Source: Pleodorina starrii
Lineage: Eukaryota > Chlorophyta > Chlorophyceae > Chlamydomonadales > Volvocaceae
DNA length: 64,000 bases
Reading direction: 5' to 3'
Assembly: GCA_030267565.1 (NCBI GenBank)
Contig: BRXU01000010.1
Location: 2,352,501 to 2,416,500 of the forward strand
Under the pieces are notes generated by a model. The model saw only the letters and a list, made by a program, of their open reading frames with translations, ran no database searches and had not been told where the DNA came from. Within the stretch, counting starts at the first letter, position 1. Every line of letters starts with the position of its first letter. Position numbers and translations under genes: made by a program. Shown here piece after piece: positions 44,308 to 55,350 of the stretch.

Positions 44308-46652
44308 ATAGGGCGGGATTGGGCCGCTGCCAAGCACCTCGGGCTGCACATTGGCGGCTCCGTGGGGTCAGATAGCTGTGGTTCTCGCGCAGGAGGAGGG
44401 CGTCCAGTTCCATTGCGCCGAGGGGCGCTGGGGGCGACAGGTCCAGCTGGTGCAGTGCCCGGCGGCAGAAGGCGACCACGACGGGGCGGGGATCGACGAG
44501 CTCCGGAGACTCCAGTCGGGGTGGTGGCGGATGAAGAGCTTTCGCAGAACCGCCTGGAAGGCGATGGACGAGCAGGCGGGGTGGGGGCATGCCGCGAAGT
44601 AGTCCACGAACTGGTCGTGGTACCCAGCCGCAAGGGTGTCTGCGGGGGGGACCCACTGGCTGGCGTGGCTGTGATCAAGCTAGCGGCCCGCAGCACGTCG
44701 AGCTTCGCGGTCGGCAGTCCCAGGCCCGGGGCAGTGCTGGGGCCCGGCGGGGGCTGGTGTGGAGGGCTGGCGGCCTGCGCTGTGGGGCTGTGGGCGGCCA
44801 GCTGGGGCGGCGGGCCGTGAGCTGCCCAGCCGGGGCTGGGCGTCAGCTGGGGGGGCAGCTCGGGCCCCCCGTCCCCCCCGGGGCCGTGGTGGCCAGCCGT
44901 GCCTGTGGGTGGAGCCTGGGGCGGTGGCTGGGTCAGCGTGGGCCCGCCCCTGGCCGAGGTGGGGTCGAGGGGCTGGTGGTGGCGGGTGAAGGCGTCCGGT
45001 TGTCGCCACCACCGCCGGTGCTGCCGGCCTGGGGAGATGTGGGGGCTCTGGAGGGGCCCTGCTGCTCCTGGTGGGGGGTCCCACTGGGGCTGCCCTGGTG
45101 GGCCCCTGGGGGGGCCGCCAGCGTGGCCGGCTCAGCCGCGGGAGGGGAGAAGGTGCCGCCGATGGGAGTGGAGTCGGGGCCCCAGCCCTGGGGGTTGGCG
45201 CCAACCCCGGCCCGGGGGTATGGGGACAGACGCCGGTTCTGCACATCCTGGATGGTCCGCAACACAGCTGGGAGGCTGTTGGGGCCGTCCGGGGCCTCCA
45301 CCAGCTGGGGTCGGTGCCACCATGCCTGGCCATCAACCATCCCAGGGGAGGAAGGGCTGAGGGCAGCCGAGGCAGGGCTGGGGGCTGGGGGCCCTGATCC
45401 CGCCGTGGAGGGGGTGGGTGGGCCAGAGGGGTGGGCCGCCGGCGGCCGGGGAGCCTGGGCTGGTGCGGGCAGGGGGCCCGGGCTGCCGCCTGCTGCCATC
45501 ACAGCCACCCCCACGGCAGCCGGCCTCCCGAGGGCCGGGGCGGCTGTTGGTGCGGGCTCGGCGGCTGGGTGAGTGCCGTCCCCTGCTGCTGGTGCGCCGG
45601 GCGCCGCCTGCACCGCTGGTGGGGGCCCTGCGGCGGGCGCTGGTGGTGGTTCGGCCGCGGGAGCTGCTGGTGAGTCGGTCACTGGCGCGTCCCTCATGTC
45701 GAACACGGAGATGCGGACAGTGAGCTGGTCGATCAAGAACGACCGAGGGAGGGAGAGGAGGTTGGGGTCCGACGGCGGAGCGGCCACGAAGGCGACCAGG
45801 TGGGATGCATCAGGCAGGGCGCCTGGCGTACCGGAGCGGGTCATGCCGTCGCCCAGGACTTCCCCCACAACCAGGTCCTGCCCTTGGGAGGGGGTAGCTG
45901 CCAGGCCTGCACAGCTAAGCAAGGCCCCAGTGACCCCTTCGAGGGCATAAGTGCCGGGGAGCCCTTTGATGAGGAGCTTGTGGCTGTGCGGTCGGGCCAG
46001 GTTGTAGTACGGCTGCACCGTGACTTCGATGGTCGTCCCCTGGAAATCGACTGGTAACGAGGACCGTCGGAGGAAGGCCCCCGCCGCGTTCTCTGCTCGC
46101 AGGCCGGGTGCTGGGTTCAGCACCACCCCCCGGTGGCGCCCTTGGCCGAGGAGGTTGATGCTGACGAAAGTGCCTGGGCTGGCGTTCATGGCGGCCTGGC
46201 GGGCACCCGGGCAAGGAGGGCTGACGGCCCTCCTTGCCCGGGCCATGCCCGGGCCAAAAAAAAAAAAAAAAAAAGGCTGCATTGCACCACGCTTCCCACA
46301 CCGCTTCATCGGCCGCCTCCCGGGGGGCGGCGGCCCCTAACATCAGCTTGGGGGCCACCCGGCGGTCGCCGGTGTGCAGCTCAGAGGACAGGGCAGTCCC
46401 TGGAAGCTCCCGCTGGACCTCAGCACGCCAGGCTGGCAGCTGCTGGGCGGGGGCGAGCTCCCATGAGGTGGTGGCGCCCCCCGGGGCCTGCTTGTGAGCC
46501 CGGACTGAAGCTGGCAGGCTGGCCGTGAGGGAGGCCGCATACCGAGCGGACCGGGGGAGCTGACCGGTGGAGGCCGCACAGCGTGGGGGACCCTGGGGGG
46601 CGGCGTGCAAAGCTGCCACCGGCAGTCTGCGAGGCCGTGGGCCAACAAACAT
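44308..46652 (-). pseudogene. ZL ORF1 (copy 12), 3' end deleted and interrupted
   Basis: Starts at the ATG at 46652 (MFVGPRPRR). Interrupted after ~120 codons by the hairpin-poly(A) insertion, then continues through SHKLLIKGLPG and the Pro-rich linker to AAQS near 44310, where ~90 C-terminal codons and the endonuclease are deleted. Several small indels near 44320-44370 and 44650 also shift the frame. Confidence 0.8.
46200..46274 (+). mobile_element. Hairpin plus A19 insertion
   Basis: 56 bp of CCCGGGC-rich DNA followed by 19 A (46256-46274) inside ORF1 of copy 12; copy 13 shows the uninterrupted site at ~57475, from which two bases (AC) are lost. The insert includes a perfect 16-bp inverted repeat (46206-46221 and 46227-46242) with a 5-nt loop. 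It does not match the ZL or SINE 3' end. Confidence 0.8.
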
Positions 46653-46747
46653 GAGGGCGGGCTGTTGCTGATGCTGTTGCTGATGCTGAACTGGCTGTTG
46701 CTGCTGCTGCGGCGTGCTGATGTTGATACTGCTGTTGCTGGTGTTGC

Positions 46748-46782
<35 letters not shown>

Positions 46783-47760
46783 GTTCTGCTGCTGAAGCTG
46801 CTGCTGTAGAGCCCCCAACTCTGCTGCTAGGGGCCCGTCCCAGGAGAGCAGGCGGGGGACTTGCACTCCTCCCTGCCTGCACCCTGGCTCTGCGGGAGCT
46901 CCTCGAGCGCCTGAGGCCGTCTGGTCGGTCTGTACTGAGCTGCAGAGCAGCTGAGCTGGACAGGGCAGCAAGGGCACACCGCACAGGCAAAGCACCCCAC
47001 CTGCACCCCGAAGCCCACCCCTGCACCCACAGGGCACCCCAGGCACGAAGCAGCACCCACCTACACAACAAGAGCAAGCCTCACCCCACCGAGGACAAGC
47101 CACCCAAAGCAGGCAGAGGAAGAACCCCTCGCCGGGCAGCCAAGACACCCACCAACGGAAGAAACCAACCCCGCACGGAAGAAACCAACCCCTGGCCCTG
47201 CCAGAAACCGACCGCCAGGCCTGAAGATGTCAAAGGAAACTCCACAGGCCGCTAGGCTCCAAGCGCGGGCTCCACGGAAGTCGTCCAGCACCACAGCTCC
47301 ACGATGTCGTCCACCACGAGCGACCGGAAGGCCAACCGCGCAAGACGCCCGAGAAAACGTCGCTAAAAAGAGGCTTAGCTGCAAGCTTTCGCAGCGCCGG
47401 CTTGGCGCCGCGTCAGGCTGGAAGCACGAGGATGATTGCTGCGCTCGCCGAGGGCGCACTCCGAGAAGACGCGCAATCCGCACGCCCAGTTCCACGAAAA
47501 GAAGAAGGAGAAGAACAAAGAGAGTAGGCGTGCTGTGCGCCCTGATTGGAGCGCCGAGTCCTGGAGTCGCCGGTCCGATGGCGGCTGCGGCGACAAGAGA
47601 GAAAACCGCCTCTGCCGCAGGTCGCGCCGCTGAAGCAACCAAACGAAAAGAAGCAAAATGTCCTAAAGGAAAGCGGGAAGCGTGCAGCCTGTTGTTGAAG
47701 TTGCAGGTGCTGAGTGAGGCATTGCCAGCAAACAAATGTCGACGAGGTGTTGGAGTAGCT
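46653..47760 (-). promoter_or_regulatory. ZL 5' UTR (copy 12)
   Basis: 1108 bp, collinear with the leaders of copies 2 and 13. Ends at GTAGCT (47760) without the 9-bp repeat seen at the other two 5' ends and directly abuts copy 13. Confidence 0.6.
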
Positions 47761-49103
47761 TCAGGAGTGCTGCAGGAGCTGGTCTTGGGCTGTCAGGTCC
47801 ACCTGCTCCACCCGGAACAGACCCGTGGGGCTGTCACTGCTGTACATGGCGTGGGCCGCGGCTGTGATAGCGGCGGCCGCACCCGGGTCACTGAGCGGAA
47901 CCGGGAGGGGCTGACCCGGGACTGAGAGGTGGGTGACTGGCTCCCGGGTGCGCACCTCGCGTCCGAGCTGGTGGAACCAGCCGGTGCCCTTGTCGCCATG
48001 CTGCGTGTACGCGGCGTCCAGCGCTGCTGTGCGGCGGATGGCGGCCTGTTTGACTGCCGTGGTGAGTTTTTTTTTTTTTTTTTTTTTTTTGGCTGGCTGC
48101 AGGCCTGTGCTGCCAAGGCGCCGGCGTCGGGCCCGGGCATAGCATGCTGCATGGCTGCCAGGGCTGCACACGCAGCGTGTTTGGCCGCCCTCAGGCTGGC
48201 GGCCTGGTCCGTCAGGTGCTGTCTGTGGAGGTGATCGGCTGCACTGCGGAGGCGACCTTTCAGACATTCCCACACCTCACGTGGGTCAGCAGCGGCGTCT
48301 TGCTGCTGGACGGCCTGGATTGCCAGCTCCACTGCCGACTGCAGGCGGGGCAGCAGGCTGGGGTGGTACAGCAGGTACGTGGGGAACGCCCAGCTGCTGC
48401 GGCCGAGGGTGGGGAGCCCTGGCAGCGCCAGCTCCAAGAGCACCCCATGATGATCCCCCGGGGCGCCTGGCACCACCCGAACAGCTGTCACGTACTGCTG
48501 CAGAGGTTGGCTAATGAGCCAGCGGTCCAGGCGTGCCACCGGCGGTCGAGTTGGTGATGCCGGGTGAGTGAAGCCCCCCCCACGCCGGAAGACAGCCAGG
48601 GGTCGACCAGATTGGCCCCGTGGACCAGGGCCTGCAGTGCAGGCCTCCCGCCGGCCCGATGGGCAGACGGTTGGGCCTCGTCACCCGCATGCAGGACGCA
48701 GTTAAGGTCCCCTCCAAGCAGAATGTGGCGGTCTGTCTCGAGGTATGGCTGCAGGCTTTGGAAGAACTCTGGGCGGCTGGCGGCCACCGACGGGGCGTAG
48801 ATGCAGAGGAGGCGTAGGCAAAGGTGGAGGACATCCCAGTCCCAGCAGCAGACCCGGCCGGCAGTGTCCGAGGTGTACGGGTGCTGCACACAGCCCGGCA
48901 GGCTGATCCCTGGCCGCACCAGGATGGCTGCCCCACAGCTGAGGTCCGTCCCCGGGCTGTAACCCCATTTGCCCCGCCAGGGGGCCCCCGGGCCGCTGCC
49001 TCGTTGTAAAACTGACTGCAGTGCTGCTTTGCTGCCCAGTTTCGCCTCCTGTACGAAGGTGACATCCGGGTTGCCTGCGACCTGCTGCTGGTAGCAGAAT
49101 TCA
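47761..49103 (-). pseudogene. ZL ORF2, APE endonuclease and linker (copy 13)
   Basis: With the first 30 codons at 55265-55354 it gives the only near-complete endonuclease here: TVNVNGL, FVQEAKL (catalytic Glu), GAAILVRPG region, IYAPSVAASRPEFF, LGGDLN (48701-48718), FTHPASP, ARLDRWLIS and GDHHGVLL (48441-48459). A run of eight C at ~48574 causes a frameshift between LGGDLN and ARLDRWL. A 24-nt A tract inserted at 48067-48090 lies in the linker, which continues KGTGWFHQLGREVRTRE up to LLQHS. Confidence 0.85.
48067..48090 (-). mobile_element. Poly(A)-only tract (T24 on plus strand)
   Basis: 24 T within the ORF2 linker of copy 13; it would encode eight lysines. The surrounding segment occurs once in the window, so the empty site cannot be shown, but the length matches the poly(A)-only insertions at 24690 and 32133. 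Confidence 0.6.
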
Positions 49104-49285
49104 GCGGGTTCAGCGTCTCGGCCATGTGTGGCGGCGACACGGCCTCAGCCTCGTGGGCAGGGTGCATGTGGCCAAACAGGTGCTGGGAAACACCCTGGCA
49201 TACCACCTCTCCATCATCCGCCCCACCCCACCCCAGCTGGCGGCACTCCGCAAGCATATCGACGGCTTTGTGGCCTGGTCGCTCC

Positions 49286-51249
49286 TTTTTTTTTTTTTTC
49301 TTTCTGCGAGGGACGTTACAAGGACTGGGAAAGCGAAGCCCAACGGGCAAGCCGAGCAAGACCGGCAAGCCACAACAGCCTGGCAAGAAGCCCAAAAAAC
49401 CACCGCAAGGAGCCAAGGAGAGAGAAAAAGCCAAGCAACGCCTAAACTCGCAGACAGGACAGGGACAGGGACGGGGGCAGCAAGGGGCCAGGAGCCACTG
49501 CTGCACGGGCGGCACACACGGCCACCCCTACCTCCAAGACACCGAGGAGGGAACTGAAACCAACACCAGGGCCCAACACCAGGGCCAAACCCCAGGGCCC
49601 AACACCAGGGCCAACACCACGGCCCAACACCAGGGCCAACCCCACAGCCCAACACCAGGGCCCAACACCAGGGCCCAAAACCAGAGCCAACACCACGGCC
49701 CAACACCAGGGCCAAAACCACGGCCCAACACCCGGGCCAGCACCACGGACCAACAACAGGGCCCGTCACCGGAGACAAGCCCCAGGGATGGGCAAAGGCC
49801 CCAACAGCGACCACAGCGACAACACAACCACAACCTGCACAACCTCAACAGCCAAGGGGCGAACCCTACACCCTGGGCGACAGCAACAGGAACAACAAAC
49901 AAAACCGGGCAACCACCGCAGCGAACCAGGGCAAACGAGCCCCCCCCCACCGGGGAGCACCAGAGAAAACAGAAAACCCACAGCACGCCCGAAGAGAACC
50001 CCGCACCACCGAAACCGCCTCCCAGAGCCACAAAAGCCGCAGGGACGGTGCCACACAAGCGCACCGGAGACAAACAACAACCGACCCCACCCTGGGGGCG
50101 TCCCCGCAAGACAGCAGGCCCGAAGACACACCTCCCTCCCAAGACACCCCGCACCGCAGGAACCTCACTCCCACGTCCCCCCGGCTCCCAAGAACCCCCA
50201 CGGGCGCAGCAGGGGCAACACTGCCTGGCTGGAAGCCAGGGCACAAGCGTGCCGGCGACAAGACACCCGCAGACCCCACCCTGGGGGCGACCCCCGAACC
50301 GCACCTGCCTCCCACGGCGGCCTGCACCACACCAACCCTGCACCGAAGCCCCCCCGCCCCTCCCCAGTCCCCCCCCGAAACCCTCCCCAGACCCCCCGGC
50401 GCCACACGCACCCCACTCCCAAGAACCCCCCCCTCCAGGCCGCAGGGGCAGCACCGCCGGGTCAGAGACCAAGGCACGAGAGCGCCAGCGACAAAACACC
50501 CACAGACCCCACACAGGGGGCGACCCCTCAAGACAGCAGCCTCCGAACCGCACCTGCCTCCCGCGGCAGCCTGCACCACACCAACCCTGCTCCTAAGCTC
50601 CCCCGACCCCCAAGACCCCCTCCGGCCCCACCCACAGCAAGCCCCGCACCGCACCCCCCTCCCTAGGCAACCCGCACCGCACTCCCCCCACCCTCGAGGC
50701 TCGCACCCTAAGGACCTCAGACACCGAGATCCCCCACTCCCAACACCCCGCTCACGACGGCCCCGGCTGCCCTGTCAGCTGAGCTGCTGCCTGGCTGGGC
50801 TGGGCGCTGATGGCTGACCCGGATGGGGAGACCTGCTGTGCTGCCTGGGCGCCCCCGGCGGGTGCCTGTGGTGCTGGGACCGGGGCCACCCGGGACAGAT
50901 GAACCTGCAGACGCGGGCTGCTGCCAGCCACCCGCTGCACGGAGCAGAGGACGCCTTCATGCGCCCAGGAGGCTTCGAAGGCATCCAGCCGGCCGGGCTT
51001 CAGCTGTGCTGTGATGTGGCCCCGGGGCAGCCCCGCCAGAGTGTCCTCGGAGAGCGCCGCCATGCTGAAATGTGCCCTCATGAGACGCTGCAGCTCCCCA
51101 ATGACGCAGCCCACCACCGTGGCCGACGGATGGTCATCAGGCTCCGCCCTGTGGTAGTGGCCCCAGACCGCCCACAGCCAAGTGGCTCGAAGGGCTGCCC
51201 ACAGCAGCTGCAGCCCAGGGCTGGTGGGGTAGGCCGGCCACCCTCCCGG
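49286..51249 (-). mobile_element. ZL LINE copy 15, 5'-truncated, inside copy 14
   Basis: T tract 49286-49303 (one C inside), 3' UTR 49304-50751 (with a 4-bp deletion near 50700), and the last ~166 codons of ORF2 (50752-51249). GCTCC on both sides is the target duplication. Confidence 0.93.
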
Positions 51250-51913
51250 CTCCTGGAGGAAGACGCGTCCCTGGTGTGCCACGGACGGGCCCTGCTGAAG
51301 CCTGGCCCGGAGATCGCCTGCCAGGATCACGACTGTGGCGGTGTCGGCCATCTCGACCTCGACGCATTCATGGTCGCCCTGCATGCGAAGCCCCTCGCCC
51401 AGCTCGCTCAGCCCGGCCAGCAGCCATGGAAGCAGATCATGCGGGGTCTGCTCGACGAGTACAGGCCGGATGGGACCACTGGGTGGGTCTGGGTGTATGG
51501 CACGGCGGAACCGCCCCCCAGCCTGCCTACGTTCATTGCCAGCCTGGTGCAGTCCTACCGCTCCTCGCTCCCGACCCGGCTGGCCTACCCAGAGACCACG
51601 GACGCGCGTGCCATCCTGCATGAGCCCCTGTTCTTCAATGCAGCCCTGCGTGACCCCGCCACCGACCAGCCCTTCACCCCGCCGGCTGGGACCGCCCACC
51701 TGGGACCCCGCACCCTGGCCGAGCTCCGTGCAGTGTCGCCCATGACCCAGCACGAACCCCTCATGCAGGCGGTCCTTGGGGCCATCCCAGCCGACTGGCG
51801 GAGACTGCTGCCAGCCGACCCCCTGGACCCCGAACTGCCGCCGGCGCCCGACTGGCTCCTGTCGCCCGATGGCAGCCGGGTAAGCAGCCCTACGGGAGTC
51901 TTGTGGGCCGTCC

Positions 51914-52329
51914 TTTTTTTTTTTTTTTTAATTCCGGAGGAACCCCGACTCGGGACATGGGACACACATGTTGTCTGGCGGCTCCACTGATGCTGCCACT
52001 TCTGCTGAGTAGCTAGCGTGCCAGGCTTCTGGGCGACTCCACGGGGCCAGCTGGACGGTGCTGATGACTGTATGATGAGTCTTGTAAACCTCCAGACGGG
52101 ACAGGGACAGGGGTGGGCACCCTCCTTTCTCATCACACCCCGGGTAATGGTCACTGACTGGTTTCGATCCCGGGATCCCGGGGGGAATTGCAAGGTTTCC
52201 CTGTTGCCAGCCAATGAACCATTGCCTGCTTCTGTGGGGTGCAGGTAAGTTCCAAATGTCCTTGGAGGGACTTGAACCCGGGTCGCCCGGGCCGAAAGCA
52301 GTGCCTTAACTTTCGGTGTAGAACTTACC
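51914..52329 (-). mobile_element. tRNA-related A-tailed SINE, copy 2
   Basis: T16 (51914-51929) then ~400 bp, the reverse complement of the SINE at 31019 with ~90-95% identity by eye. The B box reads GGTTCAAGTCC (complement of 52268-52278), a perfect match to the tRNA consensus. Target duplication TCC(T). Inserted in ORF2 of copy 14. Confidence 0.88.
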
Positions 52330-55300
52330 TCCTGCCCAACGGCCGCTTGGTGCCCCCAGACAGCGAGCAGGCCGGAGCAGCAGGGGACGCCGACTGGCCT
52401 GCAGCCTGCGTGCTGCCGGGCCGCAAGCCGCGCCGACACTGGACCTTGGAGGACCATCAGCGATACAGCGAGGCGCCCCCGGCCCAACGCGCCTCCTCAT
52501 GGCCAGTGGAATACCAGCTGCTGGGGCTTTGGGACTCGGTCCAGTGCTACCCCCTCAGCCACGGCCACGGCACGCTGCCCCTCATCCACTACACAGTGAG
52601 TGAGGCGCGCCACCGCCTCACCGCCCGCGGTCACAGCTGGGGCCGGGACCAGGACACGGAGCCCCTCATGCCCGCGGCGTGGCCCGAGCAGCCGCACAGC
52701 CAGCTACAGCAACAGGAGGCCCGCTGGCACCAACACTGGCTGGCTCAGCAAGCGCCCAGCCGCAGCCGGTGGTTTGCCATGAACCCCACGCCCAGCCCCG
52801 GCTGGATGCGGCCCCGCTCCTCCCCCCCATCACTGCCCTCGGCCGCTGCAAGCCCGGTCAGCCAGCCTAGCAGCCGCCATGCGGCACCGCACCAGCAGGA
52901 CCCCGGTGCTGCCGCCGGACCGTCGGCGCCCGCCGGGCCGGCCCCGGAGGCAGACCCGGCAGCTGATGGCCCGGCTGGCATGTCTCCCCTCGACCGCCGG
53001 CGGGCCTGGCAGCGGCTGTGGGACTGCCCCGCAAGCAACCGGGCCAAGGCGCTCGCCTGGCGGCTGCACCATGGACGGCTCCCGTGCGGGGTGTACCTGG
53101 CCTCCAAAGGTCAGCCGCAGCGTGCCCACTGCTCTGCTCCTAGCTGCTTGGTGGACGGCAACCTGCATGTCGCCAGCCTGACCCACGTCTTCTTGGAGTG
53201 CGGGGCTTACACCGCAGCTCGGGTTTGGCTGGCAGAGCTGTGGGCAACAGTCTCTGGGGCCGCGGACTTGCCTTTCAGACAGCCGGCTGTGCTGCTGGGA
53301 GACTGGCCGGGAGGGTGGCCGGCCTACCCCACCAGCCCTGGGCTGCAGCTGCTGTGGGCAGCCCTTCGAGCCACTTGGCTGTGGGCGGTCTGGGGCCACT
53401 ACCACAGGGCGGAGCCTGATGACCATCCGTCGGCCACGGTGGTGGGCTGCGCCATTGGGGAGCTGCAGCGTCTCATGAGGGCACATTTCAGCATGGCGGC
53501 GCTCTCCGAGGACACTCTGGCGGGGCTGCCCCGGGGCCACATCACAGCACAGCTGAAGCCCGGCCGGCTGGATGCCTTCGAAGCCTCCTGGGCGCATGAA
53601 GGCGTCCTCTGCTCCGTGCAGCGGGTGGCTGGCAGCAGCCCACGTCTGCAGGTTCATCTGTCCCGGATGGCCCCGGTCCCAGCACCACAGGCACCCGCCG
53701 GGGGCGCCCAGGCAGCACAGCAGGTCTCCCCATCCGGGTCAGCCATCAGTGCCCAGCCCAGCCAGGCAGCAGCTCAGCTGACAGGGCAGCCGGGGCCGTC
53801 GTGAGCGGGGTGTTGGGAGTGGGGGATCTCGGTGTCTGAGGTCCTTAGGGTGCGAGGGGCCTCGAGGGTGGGGGGAGTGCGGTGCGGGTTGCCTAGGGAG
53901 GGGGGTGCGGTGCGGGGCTTGCTGTGGGTGGGGCCGGAGGGGGTCTTGGGGGTCGGGGGAGCTTAGGAGCAGGGTTGGTGTGGTGCAGGCTGCCGCGGGA
54001 GGCAGGTGCGGTTCGGAGGCTGCTGTCTTGAGGGGTCGCCCCCTGTGTGGGGTCTGTGGGTGTTTTGTCGCTGGCGCTCTCGTGCCTTGGTCTCTAACCC
54101 GGCGGTGCTGCCCCTGCGGCCTGGAGGGGGGGGTTCTTGGGAGTGGGGTGCGTGTGGCGCCGGGGGGTCTGGGGAGGGTTTCGGGGGGGGACTGGGGAGG
54201 GGCGGGGGGGCTTCGGTGCAGGGTTGGTGTGGTGCAGGCCGCCGTGGGAGGCAGGTGCGGTTCGGGGGTCGCCCCCAGGGTGGGGTCTGCGGGTGTCTTG
54301 TCGCCGGCGCGCTTGTGCCCTGGCTTCCAGCCAGGCAGTGTTGCCCCTGCTGCGCCCGTGGGGGTTCTTGGGAGCCGGGGGGACGTGGGAGTGAGGTTCC
54401 TGCGGTGCGGGGTGTCTTGGGAGGGAGGTGTGTCTTCGGGCCTGCTGTCTTGCGGGGACGCCCCCAGGGTGGGGTCGGTTGTTGTTTGTCTCCGGTGCGC
54501 TTGTGTGGCACCGTCCCTGCGGCTTTTGTGGCTCTGGGAGGCGGTTTCGGTGGTGCGGGGTTCTCTTCGGGCATGCTGTGGGTTTTCTGTTTTCTCTGGT
54601 GCTCCCCGGTGGGGGGGGGCTCGTTTGCCCTGGTTCGCTGCGGCAGTTGCCCGGTTTTGTTTGTTGTTCCTGTTGCTGTCGCCCAGGGTGTAGGGTTCGC
54701 CCCTTGGCTGTTGAGGTTGTGCAGGTTGTGGTTGTGTTGTCGCTGTGGTCGCTATTGGGGTTTTTGCCCATCCCTGGGGCTTGTCTCCGGTGACGGGCCC
54801 TGTTGTTGGTCCGTGGTGCTGGCCCGGGTGTTGGGCCGTGGTTTTGGCCCTGGTTTTGGGCCGTGGTGTTGGCTCTGGTTTTGGGCCCTGGTGTTGGGCC
54901 CTGGTGTTGGGCTGTGGGGTTGGCCCTGGTGTTGGGCCGTGGTGTTGGCCCTGGTGTTGGGCCCTGGGGTTTGGCCCTGGTGTTGGGCCCTGGTGTTGGT
55001 TTCAGTTCCCTCCTCGGTGTCTTGGAGGTAGGGGTGGCCGTGTGTGCCGCCCGTGCAGCAGTGGCTCCTGGCCCCTTGCTGCCCCCGTCCCTGTCCCTGT
55101 CCTGTCTGCGAGTTTAGGCGTTGCTTGGCTTTTTCTCTCTCCTTGGCTCCTTGCGGTGGTTTTTTGGGCTTCTTGCCAGGCTGTTGCGGCTTGCCGGTCT
55201 TGCTCGGCTTGCCCGTTGGGCTTCGCTTTCCCAGTCCTTGTAACGTCCCTCGCAGAAAAAAAAAGCAGAGCAGCCTGGAGGCTCGCGCCCGCCCAAGCCC

Positions 55301-55350
55301 ATTGACGTTTACGGTCAGGAGCTTGAAGGTGGGCGCGGTCCCGTCGGTCC

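Larger units (their letters stand above)
40134..47760 (-). mobile_element. ZL LINE copy 12, 5'-complete, endonuclease deleted
   Basis: From T13 (40134-40146) through a 3' UTR shortened by ~100 bp (40147-41495), ORF2 RT and C-terminal region, an RT-ORF1 deletion joint at ~44308, ORF1 and the complete 5' UTR to 47760. It has the best preserved RT catalytic region in the window but lacks the endonuclease and the N-terminal RT blocks. A hairpin plus poly(A) interrupts ORF1 at 46200-46274. Confidence 0.88.
49104..53804 (+). pseudogene. ZL ORF2, post-RT to C terminus (copy 14)
   Basis: Segments 49104-49285, 51250-51913 and 52330-53804. Reads RIQRVQRLGHVWRRHGL, LRKHIDGFVAWSLLEEDAS (across copy 15), SSLPTRLAYPETTDARA, WRRLLPADPLDPELPP (across the SINE), the zinc motif near 53120-53190 and GQPGPS. 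The frame would be restored by excision plus removal of one target duplication each. Confidence 0.85.
49104..55264 (+). mobile_element. ZL LINE copy 14, 5'-truncated, with nested LINE and SINE
   Basis: Starts at AATTCAGCGGG in the post-catalytic RT region and runs to nine A at 55256-55264. It is interrupted by ZL copy 15 (49286-51249) and a SINE (51914-52329). The 3' UTR is 53805-55255. AGCAG flanks it in copy 13. Confidence 0.92.

Noticed and set aside
47761..49285. Twin-priming 5' inversion of copy 14
   Set aside because: The minus-strand endonuclease segment continues exactly the copy 13 sequence at 55265 with an AGCAG duplication, so copy 14 is a plain insertion into copy 13.
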